Part shown: in pieces, positions 35,895 through 44,135 of the stretch | Numbering within the stretch: the stretch's first letter is position 1 | Layout: each line of letters begins with the position of its first letter | NCBI GenBank assembly: GCA_036226585.1 | Contig: CP108997.1 | Location: 6,386,001-6,450,000, forward strand | DNA: 64,000 nucleotides | Reading direction: 5' to 3' | Source: Streptomyces sp. NBC_00708 | Lineage (GTDB): Bacteria; Actinomycetota; Actinomycetes; Streptomycetales; Streptomycetaceae | Position numbers and translations under genes: made by a program | Notes under the pieces: model-generated | What the model was told of the DNA's origin: nothing | The model's database searches: none | The model's input: the letters and a program-made list of their open reading frames with translations, nothing else

Positions 35895-37153
35895 GTTGCC
35901 GGGACTCCGTCCGTTACGTTGCGGCCGCTGGCGGTGGAGACGTCGAACTGGCCGGTTACTGCGGCGGTGATGAGGGCTTGGCGGCGTTCGGCCGCGAGTG
36001 ACGCAGAGCGCTCGATCACCTCGTGGAGCGGGCGTACTCGGGAAATCAACTCACCGATCTCGTGCTGTTCTGTGGCAGGCACAGAGGGGATGGGAATTCT
36101 CCCGAACAGATCCCAGTTTCGAAAATCTACCGCCCGTTCGCGTGTGCTGGTTGCGAAATTTCCGAGATATCCCTGGAGGGCCAACAGCCGAAGGAGTCTG
36201 CTTAGGTATCGGGCGTCCCCGTCTCGGCTCGGAATGCAAACATGATAGACCGGTGTGCAGTTTCCAGTTGCCTCTGACGTGCCGATCGCGCCAGCGAATC
36301 CGTCGAGTCCGTGGATAACAATGTCACCAGTTTTTACATTCTGCCCCTGAGGCTCGGAGGAGGCGGACATCGTGTAGCCCTCTGCCCGCCTGGAAGCACG
36401 GTCCGTGACTTGGCCATCTCGAAATGCGGTGACGATTCCCAAGTTTCCGAGGGGTGGACGGGAAACCTTCGTGATGACTCGCCTGATTGGGACCACGGGA
36501 GATCCGGACGTGCTGTTTGCCAGCAGACTGCCGCCAACGTGCTGAAGTACGCGACTGTCAATTTGCTCGTTCATGAGCGTAATGAGCCGCCGCTTCTTTG
36601 CGACTAGGTCGTCAAGCTTCCTTGTCTCGACATCAAGGAAGTCGGCAATGCGACGCTGTTCGTCGATGGGTGGCAGTGGGAGGGGGAGGCGTTTGATGTC
36701 TCTCTGGAAGAGATGAGGGACGCCCATTCCGTCTTTCACGGAGCCGATGCGTCCTTGGATTGGGCTGCTGGCAATTGTGAAACGGAGAAATCTGGGATCC
36801 ATGCCGGAGGTGCGTAGGACGGCAATCGAGCCGTTTACTGTGGCTTCTTGCTGGAGATTGGCCACGATGTTCACGATCCCTAGGGTGTTTCCGTCCTTGG
36901 CTAGGAGTACGTCGCCGTTTCTCAGCTTCAAGTCAGGGGATTCATCGAATCTGAATTTTGAGATGTAATTAACGTTTACGTAATCGATATTTGAGGATTT
37001 GATGTTGGGTGTTGCGAGGAAGGTGTATCCGGTCGGCTGATACTCGGCAGCAGTGAGAGCCTTCCACCCGATACGCGCGTGGACGGTTGCTACACGGTCC
37101 AGGCGCGTAGTGCGCCATCCTGACGGCACGGTAGTAAAAACGTCGTCACTCAT
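35891..37153 (-). CDS. hsdS: Type I restriction enzyme, specificity subunit (HsdS)
   Basis: A 420-residue protein with two target-recognition domains, each reading half of a bipartite DNA site, separated by conserved helices. The first repeat ends with LPLPPIDEQRRIADFLDVET followed by the spacer helix KLDDLVAKKRRLITLMNEQI, and the second ends with IPSVPATEQHEIGELISRVR. Bases in the recognition domains are visibly AT-richer than hsdM and hsdR on either side, for example around 36120-36330 and 36830-37020, with codons rare in this genome. The recognition domains were probably imported separately. The gene overlaps both neighbours by four bases. Confidence 0.93.
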   Translation of the reverse strand: MSDDVFTTVPSGWRTTRLDRVATVHARIGWKALTAAEYQPTGYTFLATPNIKSSNIDYVNVNYISKFRFDESPDLKLRNGDVLLAKDGNTLGIVNIVANLQQEATVNGSIAVLRTSGMDPRFLRFTIASSPIQGRIGSVKDGMGVPHLFQRDIKRLPLPLPPIDEQRRIADFLDVETRKLDDLVAKKRRLITLMNEQIDSRVLQHVGGSLLANSTSGSPVVPIRRVITKVSRPPLGNLGIVTAFRDGQVTDRASRRAEGYTMSASSEPQGQNVKTGDIVIHGLDGFAGAIGTSEATGNCTPVYHVCIPSRDGDARYLSRLLRLLALQGYLGNFATSTRERAVDFRNWDLFGRIPIPSVPATEQHEIGELISRVRPLHEVIERSASLAAERRQALITAAVTGQFDVSTASGRNVTDGVPAT

Positions 37154-39267
37154 TCAGTCACCTCGCCCAGCAGCGCCTGGATCTCCGCCTCAAGCGCCTT
37201 CAGCTCCGCATCGATCTCCGCCAACGGCCGCGGTGGCTCGTACGCGTAGAAGTGCCGCGTGACCGGGATTTCGTACCCCACCTTCGTCTTCGCGTGGTCG
37301 ATCCACGCGTCCGGCACGTGCGGGTGCACCTCCCGCTTCAGGTACTCCTCCACGTCCTCGCCAATCGGCACGTTCTCGTAGTCCCGCAGCTCCGCATCCG
37401 GCTCCGAGGCACCGCCCTTCAGAAGCTGCACCTCCCCCTCCGGATCCCGCACCCCCACCGCATCCCGCAACGCCTTCGTGAACGGCGCCCCGGTCGGCCC
37501 CGGCACGCCGGCCGCCGCCATCGCGTCGCGCACCGCGACCTGCGCCTCGGACTTGGTCGCCCACTCCGAGCCCAGCAGCGGGCTCAACGCCTCCCCGAGC
37601 ACCGACACCTCCGCGTCGGCCAGCTTCCGGAACTGGGTCTCCTCGTCCTCCGTCAGCTTCCGCCGGGCCTTCGCCTTCGCGGCCAGCTCCGGCTCGCGAG
37701 GCAGGAAGCGCTCCTCCGCCCACTTATGCACCGGCTTCGACGCGAGCAGCGCGGCCAGCGTCTCCTCCGTCAGCTCGAAGCGCAGCTTCAGCGGGCGTTC
37801 CACCGTGATCCGCTGGTAGCCGAACGCCGTGTTGTCGAAGACCTTCACCTTGGCGTGCATCGGGTGCTCCGGGTCGGCTGCCGCGTCCACCGCCTCCCCG
37901 TACAGGCGGGTGATGTCACCGATGTGGTTCGGCTTGCCGCCCGTGCCGTCGCCCAGTTCCTTGCGCTTGTCGCCGAGCGACTTCCGCATCTTGACCCACT
38001 GGTCACGCGCGTCCAGCAACACGACCTTGCCCTTGTGCTGGGCGTCCTTGCGGTTCGTCAGGATCCAGAAGTACGTGGAGATGCCGGTGTTGTAGAACAA
38101 CTGGTCCGGCAGGGCGACGATCGCCTCCAGCCAGTCGTTCTCCAGGATCCAGCGGCGGATCTCCGACTCGCCGGAGCCGGCCGCGCCCGTGAACAGCGGC
38201 GAGCCGTTGAAGACGATCGCGATGCGCGAGCCACCACTGCCGTTCACGTCCACCGGCTTCATCTTCGAGATCATGTGCTGGAGGAAGAGCAGCGAGCCGT
38301 CGTTGATGCGGGGGAGGCCCGCTCCGAAGCGGCCGGAGTCGCCGAGGTTGTTGTGCTCGAACTCGACGGCCTCCTTGACCTTCTTCCACTCCACGCCGAA
38401 TGGCGGGTTGGCGAGCAGGTAGTCGAAGGTCTCCCGCGCATGGCCGTCGTCCGAGAAGGAGTTGCCGAAGGCGATGTTCTCCGGGTCCTGCTCCTTGATC
38501 ATCAGGTCGGACCGGCAGATCGCCCAGGACTCCGGGTTGAGCTCCTGGCCGTACACCTCGACCGTGGCGTCCTCGTTGTACGACTTGATGTGCTCTTCGG
38601 CCGCGCTGAGCATGCCGCCCGTACCGCAGGCCGGGTCCATGACCGTGCGTACGACACCAGGAATGCTGAGCGCATCGCCGTCCGGAGCGATCAGCAGGTT
38701 GACCATCAGCTTGATGACTTCGCGCGGGGTGAAGTGCTCACCCGCAGTCTCGTTCGATTGCTCGGAGAAGCGGCGGATCAGCTCCTCGAAGATGTAGCCC
38801 ATGTTGTGGTTGGGCACGGTCTCCGGGCGGAGGTCCAGGTCCGTGAACTTGCCGATGACCTGGTAAAGCAGGTTCGCGCTGTCCAGCTTGCGGACCTGCT
38901 GGGCGAACTCGTACTTCTCCATGACCTCGTAGGCGTTCGGGGAGAAGCCGCCGATGTAGGTCTGGAGGTTCGCTGCCGCGTTGCTCGCGTCGTTCGCGAT
39001 CTTCTTCAGGGTCAGATCGCTCGTGTTGTAGAACGAGTGGCCCGACGCGCCGCGCAGGAAGTAGTCAGTGTCGATCTTCTGGCCCTTGAAGCGGGCGGCC
39101 GTCTCCGCGACCTTGTCCCGCGTCGGCTCCAGAACGCATTCGAGTCGGCGCAGCACCAGGAACGGAAGGATCACCTTCCCGTAGTCCGACTGCTTGTAAT
39201 CGCCGCGAAGAAGGTCGGCGACGGACCAGGCGTGGTTCGCCAGCTCCGTGTGCTTACTGCTGTTCAA
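37150..39267 (-). CDS. hsdM: Type I restriction enzyme, methylase subunit (HsdM)
   Basis: A 705-residue N6-adenine methyltransferase. The N-terminal HsdM helical domain (about residues 8-140) starts with LANHAWSVADLLRGDYKQSD. The SAM-binding motif is DPACGTGGML near residue 211, and the catalytic motif is NPPF at 287-290. A C-terminal extension of some 150 residues is rich in charged helices (ELAAKAKARRKLTEDEETQF), longer than enteric HsdM. It methylates the host site with HsdS and protects it from HsdR. It is first of three overlapping genes, M-S-R; an upstream methylase gene on the same strand ends 85 bases before it. Confidence 0.95.
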   Translation of the reverse strand: MNSSKHTELANHAWSVADLLRGDYKQSDYGKVILPFLVLRRLECVLEPTRDKVAETAARFKGQKIDTDYFLRGASGHSFYNTSDLTLKKIANDASNAAANLQTYIGGFSPNAYEVMEKYEFAQQVRKLDSANLLYQVIGKFTDLDLRPETVPNHNMGYIFEELIRRFSEQSNETAGEHFTPREVIKLMVNLLIAPDGDALSIPGVVRTVMDPACGTGGMLSAAEEHIKSYNEDATVEVYGQELNPESWAICRSDLMIKEQDPENIAFGNSFSDDGHARETFDYLLANPPFGVEWKKVKEAVEFEHNNLGDSGRFGAGLPRINDGSLLFLQHMISKMKPVDVNGSGGSRIAIVFNGSPLFTGAAGSGESEIRRWILENDWLEAIVALPDQLFYNTGISTYFWILTNRKDAQHKGKVVLLDARDQWVKMRKSLGDKRKELGDGTGGKPNHIGDITRLYGEAVDAAADPEHPMHAKVKVFDNTAFGYQRITVERPLKLRFELTEETLAALLASKPVHKWAEERFLPREPELAAKAKARRKLTEDEETQFRKLADAEVSVLGEALSPLLGSEWATKSEAQVAVRDAMAAAGVPGPTGAPFTKALRDAVGVRDPEGEVQLLKGGASEPDAELRDYENVPIGEDVEEYLKREVHPHVPDAWIDHAKTKVGYEIPVTRHFYAYEPPRPLAEIDAELKALEAEIQALLGEVTE

Positions 39268-39291
39268 GTCGTTCCCCGGTTCCCTGTCGAC

Positions 39292-39310
39292 CCCGCTCTG
39301 CCGGAGCGGG
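39292..39310. terminator. Small hairpin between the fused methylase and hsdM
   Basis: A 7-bp stem CCCGCTC/GAGCGGG with a 5-base loop lies in the 85-base gap. It could weakly end transcription of the upstream methylase gene, or attenuate read-through into hsdM. Confidence 0.45.
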
Positions 39311-39352
39311 TATGGCCAAGTGTGGTGGTTACGTGAAGGGCGTGGTGCCGGT

Positions 39353-41509
39353 TCAGGTCGATCCGGCGCCCGATGTCTCGTCGTTTCCGGTCGAAGGCGG
39401 TGACGGGATCAGGCCGCCGCCCGTGAGGCCGCCCGCCAACAGCCGGGCCGTCGCGTCGGCCAGTTCCGTGGCGCGCGCGGCCTCCGCTCGCAGCGTGTGC
39501 ACGCGGCGGAAGGCTTCGCCGTACCGTCTCTGCTCCTCCAGCGGCAGCAGTGGCACCCGGAGACGGCCCGGGCTGACGTGTACGACGGTGCTGCCGGTCG
39601 ACGCGGCGGCGATGTTCTCCGCCGAGCCCAGGAATCCGGCCAGGAACCACGCGTCGAGCCGGGCCGGGTCCGGCCGGAACAGGTGGACCTGGGGGCCGAG
39701 CAGCGCCCCCGCGTCCGTCTCGTCCGCCACCCGGGCCATCGCACCGTCGCCCCCCGCGACCGCCCGGACGAGGACATCACCGGTCGCGATCACCGGTGGC
39801 GGGCCCGTCAGAAGGCTGCGCGGCTTGCCGGACGGGGCCGCGCCCCGGGCGATGTCCTGGCCGGTGAGCACGGGCCGCGTGGCGGGTGATGCCTCGCCCG
39901 CCGCCTCCCGTGACTCCGGTGCAGTACGCAGCAGCGTCAGCGCGCCGCCTCGTGCCAGGTCCGCCGCGGTGGCCGTGCGCCACTCGCGGGGCTTCGAGCC
40001 GGCCGCACCCCAGTCGGTGTAGCGCGCCGCCTCGCCGAGCGATGCCGCACCGGCGACCAGCCGGCGACGTACCTCCTCCGTCTCGCGGGCCAGGTCGGCC
40101 GGGGCGATGTCCGTGCGGGAGGCGCGGACATGGCGGGCGGGCGTGAGGTCGACGAGGTCGTCGAGGAGGTCGACCACGGGCACCGCCCGCGCTGTTCCCG
40201 GCTCGTCCGCGAACCCGTCCGGGTTGTCGGCGAAGGCCGTCCACTGACCCATGGCGGCCTTCGTGAGCGACGGCCAGTCCACGGCGGATCGGACCCCGCG
40301 CGTACCGGACGCCGACCCCGCGGATGCCCGATGGCCCGGCGCCTCGGCCGTATCGATGAAGAGGACCGTCTTCCGCTCCGGGCCGGCCGGTTCGGGGCGT
40401 TGCAGCACCCAGATCTGGAGTCCCACGTGGAGGGGTGCCGCTGCCCCCGGCGGCAGCGCGATCACCGCGCGGACCGCTCCACTGCGTACGAGATCCATGC
40501 GCACACGACGGCCCGAAGCGCGGGCCGCGGTGGCCGGCGGGAGGAGCATCACGGCGTGGCCGCCCGGGACGAGATGGGCCAACGCGTGCTGAACCCATGC
40601 GAGCTCGGACTCGGCGCGTGGCGGGACGCCGTACGCCCAGCGCGAGTCGTAGGCCAGCTCGTCGTGGCCCCAGTCGCGGTCGCCGTACGGCGGATTGCAC
40701 AGGACGGCGTCGACGGTGAGGTCGGCGAAGGCGTCCGCGCGGAGGCTGTCGCCGAGGCGTACCTCGACGTCTGCGCCGGGCGCGGCCACCAACAGGCTCA
40801 CCGCGCTGCGCTGCGCCTGCACCGTAACGATGTCCTGACCGTACAGCGATCCCGCACCGAGCCGTGCCGCCGCAGCGAGCAGCGATCCGCTTCCGCATGC
40901 CGGGTCGAGCACCCGCTCGCACGAACCCGGGACGAGTCGGGCCATGAGGTCCGCGAGGGGGACCGGCGTTCGGTACGTGCCCCCGATCGCGCTGTCCTCC
41001 AGCTCGCGTTCCGCCAGTACCGCCAGCGCCGCTTCACCGGTGCCGTCGTCCTGTACGCAGCGGAGCAGTGCTCGCAGCACATTGATGTCCTCCCCGGCGA
41101 AGCGCACGGTCTCCGCCCCGGGGACGAGACCCGCGACATCCGCCGACGCTCCCTCGGCGCGGACGATCAGGCTCGGGTCCGACAGGTCGGCGAGCGCATC
41201 GCGTTCCTCGGGCGTGCACTGGGCTGCCGCCAGCACCAGCGGGAGCAGGACGCCGGTCGGGCTGCCGGCCGCATGGTGCAGGCGCAGCGCGGTGCGCAGC
41301 TCCTCCGCCGGGTCGGCCGTCGCCGCGTAGCCGCGGGTGCCGAGCCACGTCCGTACGTCGAGGAGGTCGTACAGGGGGCTGGAGTCGGTGCCTCCCGAGG
41401 GGGCCGGGAAATCGTCGTGCCTGCGACGCCAGTTGCTGACCGTGGCGCGCGTGACTCCGGCGATGCGTGAGATCTCGGCGGCGGTCACCTGGGCGGATGG
41501 CTGTGGCAT
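39353..41509 (-). CDS. HTH - N6-adenine DNA methylase - HsdS-like fusion protein
   Basis: A 718-residue protein with three parts. Residues about 8-32 form a helix-turn-helix (TAAEISRIAGVTRATVSNWR). Residues about 140-500 are an N6-adenine methylase with DPACGSGSLL near 202 and NPPYGDRDW from 272. The last 200 residues look like half an HsdS: a recognition-domain tail followed by VPLLPLEEQRRYGEAFRRVH and a long helix. It may therefore methylate a specific site alone or as a dimer, and bind DNA at its own promoter. ATG at 41509 is chosen because the HTH begins there. No dedicated nuclease accompanies it; a DndB-like gene is divergent across 163 bases. Confidence 0.85.
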   Translation of the reverse strand: MPQPSAQVTAAEISRIAGVTRATVSNWRRRHDDFPAPSGGTDSSPLYDLLDVRTWLGTRGYAATADPAEELRTALRLHHAAGSPTGVLLPLVLAAAQCTPEERDALADLSDPSLIVRAEGASADVAGLVPGAETVRFAGEDINVLRALLRCVQDDGTGEAALAVLAERELEDSAIGGTYRTPVPLADLMARLVPGSCERVLDPACGSGSLLAAAARLGAGSLYGQDIVTVQAQRSAVSLLVAAPGADVEVRLGDSLRADAFADLTVDAVLCNPPYGDRDWGHDELAYDSRWAYGVPPRAESELAWVQHALAHLVPGGHAVMLLPPATAARASGRRVRMDLVRSGAVRAVIALPPGAAAPLHVGLQIWVLQRPEPAGPERKTVLFIDTAEAPGHRASAGSASGTRGVRSAVDWPSLTKAAMGQWTAFADNPDGFADEPGTARAVPVVDLLDDLVDLTPARHVRASRTDIAPADLARETEEVRRRLVAGAASLGEAARYTDWGAAGSKPREWRTATAADLARGGALTLLRTAPESREAAGEASPATRPVLTGQDIARGAAPSGKPRSLLTGPPPVIATGDVLVRAVAGGDGAMARVADETDAGALLGPQVHLFRPDPARLDAWFLAGFLGSAENIAAASTGSTVVHVSPGRLRVPLLPLEEQRRYGEAFRRVHTLRAEAARATELADATARLLAGGLTGGGLIPSPPSTGNDETSGAGST

Positions 41510-41562
41510 GGCGGGAGTCCTGAGCCTCTCGATAGTGAACAGCTCACAAGCTACACCACTCG

Positions 41563-41588
41563 TCAAATCAATGACAATGATTGACAAT
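41563..41588. promoter_or_regulatory. Repeated TGACAAT motif in the methylase/DndB-like divergent promoter region
   Basis: TGACAAT occurs at 41572-41578 and again at 41582-41588, exactly one 10-base turn apart. A TCAAT/ATTGA inverted pair (41568-41572 and 41580-41584) and a related GTCAAATCA lie at the same place. The stretch is strikingly AT-rich for this genome and contains TTGACA. It is a good candidate operator or promoter for both divergent genes, possibly bound by the helix-turn-helix of the methylase fusion. Confidence 0.55.
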
Positions 41589-41672
41589 GCTTTCACGGTT
41601 CTGCTTCTCTGGATCTGCTTCCGGGTGAGAGTGCCCGGCAGGCGCTCAACGACCCGTGGGGGAAGCATCGCC

Positions 41673-42899
41673 ATGACCATCACCATGCCGACCGCAGTCA
41701 TCGAGGGGACCCAGCTCACCGTCATGCCGTTCCGGACGGACGCGGTGATCGGGACCATGTCCGTGGCGGCGCTCGTCCAGCTCGTCCCGTCGCCCCGCCG
41801 CGAGGAGGACACCAAGACGCTGAAGGCAGCCTCGGGTGCCGTGCGGCGCCACGCCGAACTGCGGGCGCTCGTGCAGCGGGCGCTGAAGTCCACGCAGAAG
41901 GGGAAGAACGTCGGCTCCTACGCGGAGTACATCGCCGACGGGGTCAAGGGGGAACTCGGCTCGGGCTGGTCCACTCCGCCGGTGACCTTCTGGCATGCCG
42001 GTCCGCTTGCCGCGCTCAGCGGCGAACTGCTGCCCGGCACCGGACTGCGGACCCTGACGATCGCACCGGGCACATCGGTCGTCGCCATCGACGGCGAGAC
42101 GCAGACGACGGCATGGCACGAGCTCTACGACGATCCCGAACGCTTCGGGCTGACATATGCCGAACTCGCGCAGGTGCGGGTTCCCTTCGAGCTGTACGTG
42201 GACCTGAGCGTCGCCGACGCGCGGCAGATCTTCTACGACCGCAATGTGCAGGGCGTGGCCGTTGCGAAGAACCTGGCGATGTCCATGGACCAGCGCGACT
42301 TCGCCACTCGCCTCGCCCACCGCGTCGCGGAGTCGGTGAAGGTGGACATCGAGGGGCGGCTCGTCCCGTTCACCAAGTTCGTCAACGCGACCAAGCGGCA
42401 GGTCGGCAGGACCGATTCCGAGGTCGTCACTCTCTCCGCGCTTCGGGCGCTGGTCATCACGGCTGTCTACGGCAAGGGCGGTCTTTCCCGGTCGGCCGAG
42501 ACCGTGCACGAGGACGAACTGCCCACGGCGACGACCGCCGAGCAGGTGGAGCGGTGCGTGGTGCCCGTGCTGGCTCGTCTGATCGCCGGGCACAGCGCGC
42601 ACTTCCTCTCCCGCAGCGCCCTCACCGCCCCGGCCGTGCTCGCCGGCCTCGGCATCGCCGTGCACCACACCACTCCATGGGCCGACCCCGCGCACGCGAT
42701 GAGCGGCGATGCGCTGGACCAACTTCTCGGCGGCATCCACTGGGAGCGCGAGGCCCGCTACTGGGACGGCGTGGCGGCGAAGGCCGGCGTTTCCGGGCGC
42801 CTCAACTTCAGTGGCGGTGTGAAGGATTCCGGAGGTCGTGTCGCGGACGCGCTGCTCTACCCGGGCACCGAGGCAGGGCGTCGCATCCGGGGGCTGTGA
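41673..42899 (+). CDS. DndB-like protein (DGQHR domain)
   Basis: A 408-residue protein resembling DndB and other DGQHR-domain proteins, a fold related to ParB-type nucleases. The signature position reads IDGETQT at residues 139-145, where family members have IDGQHR, so the motif is altered. It is followed by the expected pattern PFELYVDLSVADARQIFYDR and AVAKNLAMSMDQRDF, matching the F-x-D-x-N...K-x-L block. DndB acts as a regulator or ATPase in DNA phosphorothioation loci, but no dndCDE genes are present. It is divergent from the methylase fusion, which is a likely partner. ATG at 41673 follows a GGGGGAAG ribosome site. Confidence 0.72.
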   Translation: MTITMPTAVIEGTQLTVMPFRTDAVIGTMSVAALVQLVPSPRREEDTKTLKAASGAVRRHAELRALVQRALKSTQKGKNVGSYAEYIADGVKGELGSGWSTPPVTFWHAGPLAALSGELLPGTGLRTLTIAPGTSVVAIDGETQTTAWHELYDDPERFGLTYAELAQVRVPFELYVDLSVADARQIFYDRNVQGVAVAKNLAMSMDQRDFATRLAHRVAESVKVDIEGRLVPFTKFVNATKRQVGRTDSEVVTLSALRALVITAVYGKGGLSRSAETVHEDELPTATTAEQVERCVVPVLARLIAGHSAHFLSRSALTAPAVLAGLGIAVHHTTPWADPAHAMSGDALDQLLGGIHWEREARYWDGVAAKAGVSGRLNFSGGVKDSGGRVADALLYPGTEAGRRIRGL

Positions 42900-42957
42900 C
42901 TCCAAGGCGAACCGGTGCGCGGAGAGGGAAGCGGCCTGGCTCGGTGGCCCCCGCCCG

Positions 42958-43551
42958 TCATGTCCTCTTCGCGTACACGATCAGGTTGTCCACCGGGTGG
43001 CCGTTCGTGTCGAACGCGCCGTCGCAGGTGATCAGGCGCAGGGCGCGGTCCGTGGTGCGGCCGTAGACGCGGGCCGTGGGGAAGGCGTTCTTGCTCACCG
43101 TTTCGCGGGCGGTGACCTCGAAGTGGATGTCCTTGCCGCCGCTGTCGCGGACCACGATGTCCGCGCCCTTGGCTATCTTGCGCAGGTCGTGGAAGACGGC
43201 CCGGCCGAAGCGGGTGTCGTTGTGGCCGATCAGGACCGCCGCGCCGGGTTCGCCGGGGACGGCGCTGCCCGTGTACCAGCCGGTCGTCATGCCCTGGTCG
43301 GCCGGCGGGACCTCGACCGTGCGGTCCGGGTTGAGGCCGAGCCGCATGACGTCGGAGTCCACGCCGAGGGACGGGATGGAGACGTGGGCGGGGGGCTGGG
43401 CGGTGGCCCTGGGGGCCGGGTCGGCGGCGGCCGTCGAGGAAGGGGGAGGGTTGGACGCGGACTTCGCCGGGGCGGGGGACGTGTCGGAGCAGGCGGTGAG
43501 CGCGGCGAGCGCGGTGAGGGTGAGGGCGGCGGCGAGAGGGGTGCGGCGCAT
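42958..43551 (-). CDS. Class F sortase
   Basis: A 197-residue sortase with a signal peptide and lipobox-like LTAC (Cys21), then a Pro/Ala/Ser linker. The catalytic domain has His110 in VLIGHNDT and Cys176 in LRLITCDG, followed by the C-terminal strand NLIVYAKRT. Sortases cleave a C-terminal sorting motif and attach the protein to cell wall peptidoglycan; class F is typical of actinobacteria. The ATG at 43551 puts the signal peptide at the very start, although a start at 43623 is also in frame. The candidate substrate gene lies just upstream. Its last 31 coding bases before the stop region recur at 27.34 kb. Confidence 0.9.
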   Translation of the reverse strand: MRRTPLAAALTLTALAALTACSDTSPAPAKSASNPPPSSTAAADPAPRATAQPPAHVSIPSLGVDSDVMRLGLNPDRTVEVPPADQGMTTGWYTGSAVPGEPGAAVLIGHNDTRFGRAVFHDLRKIAKGADIVVRDSGGKDIHFEVTARETVSKNAFPTARVYGRTTDRALRLITCDGAFDTNGHPVDNLIVYAKRT

Positions 43552-43579
43552 GGGAAGAGGCTCCAGAGGTCGTACGACG

Positions 43580-43616
43580 GCAGTGGCGCCGCCCGGTCGG
43601 GGGACGGCGCCACTGC
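43580..43616 (-). terminator. Hairpin between substrate gene and sortase gene
   Basis: A perfect 12-bp stem (GCAGTGGCGCCG with CGGCGCCACTGC) and a 13-base loop lie between the surface-protein stop and the sortase start, both on the minus strand. It could lower sortase expression relative to its substrate. Confidence 0.65.
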
Positions 43617-43638
43617 TGGTCATCGGCTGCGGGACGGG

Positions 43639-44031
43639 TCAGCCGTCGCGGCGGGCGGTACGGCGGCGCAGGACGATCGTCCCGGCGCCGCCCAGCACCA
43701 GCGCGGCGGCCGCGGAGCCGGCGATGGCGGTGGTGTGGTCGCCGGAGGTGCCGGCCGGGTGCTCACCGGCCGCGACGCCGCCACGAGGAGCCGCGGAGGG
43801 CGCCTCGGAGGGCACCGCGGTGGGCCGCTCGGTGGTCCCGGACGACGGCGGGCGGGACGGCTCGGCCGACGGGGCGACCGTCGGCTCGGCGGACTGCTCC
43901 GCCGGGGGACGGGTCGGCTCGGCGGACGGCTTGGCCGAGGAGTCGGCGAACGCCGCGGTGGCCGGGACGCACACCGCGCCGGCCGCGACGGCGGCGAGGA
44001 GGGCGGTACGCAGGGACGTACGCAGGGGCAT
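43639..44031 (-). CDS. Small secreted Pro/Ser-rich protein with sorting-signal-like C-terminus
   Basis: A 130-residue protein. Residues 1-29 are a Sec signal peptide (LRTALLAAVAAGAVCVPATA, then AFA). The middle is a low-complexity Pro/Ser/Glu/Ala repeat (AKPSAEPTRPPAEQSAEPTV) suited to spanning the cell wall. The C-terminus has HPAGTSGDH, a transmembrane run AGSAAAALVLGGAGTIVL and the basic tail RRRTARRDG, the layout of a sortase substrate, with HPAGT in the place of LPxTG or LAxTG. The sortase gene directly downstream supports this. It has no recognisable functional domain of its own and may be a wall anchor or stalk. Confidence 0.8.
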   Translation of the reverse strand: MPLRTSLRTALLAAVAAGAVCVPATAAFADSSAKPSAEPTRPPAEQSAEPTVAPSAEPSRPPSSGTTERPTAVPSEAPSAAPRGGVAAGEHPAGTSGDHTTAIAGSAAAALVLGGAGTIVLRRRTARRDG

Positions 44032-44067
44032 GGGCAGAGCTCCGTTCCGGATGGGCCTCGGAGGCGG

Positions 44068-44091
44068 CCGCGGTGCGGGTGCGCACCGCGG
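44068..44091 (-). terminator. Hairpin after the histidine kinase gene
   Basis: A perfect 10-bp stem CCGCGGTGCG/CGCACCGCGG with a 4-base loop lies between the kinase stop and the surface protein start, both on the minus strand. It probably ends the two-component operon. Confidence 0.7.
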
Positions 44092-44135
44092 TGCGAGGCG
44101 TGCGGACAGGCTCGCGCCAAGTTGTGAGGAAGCTG

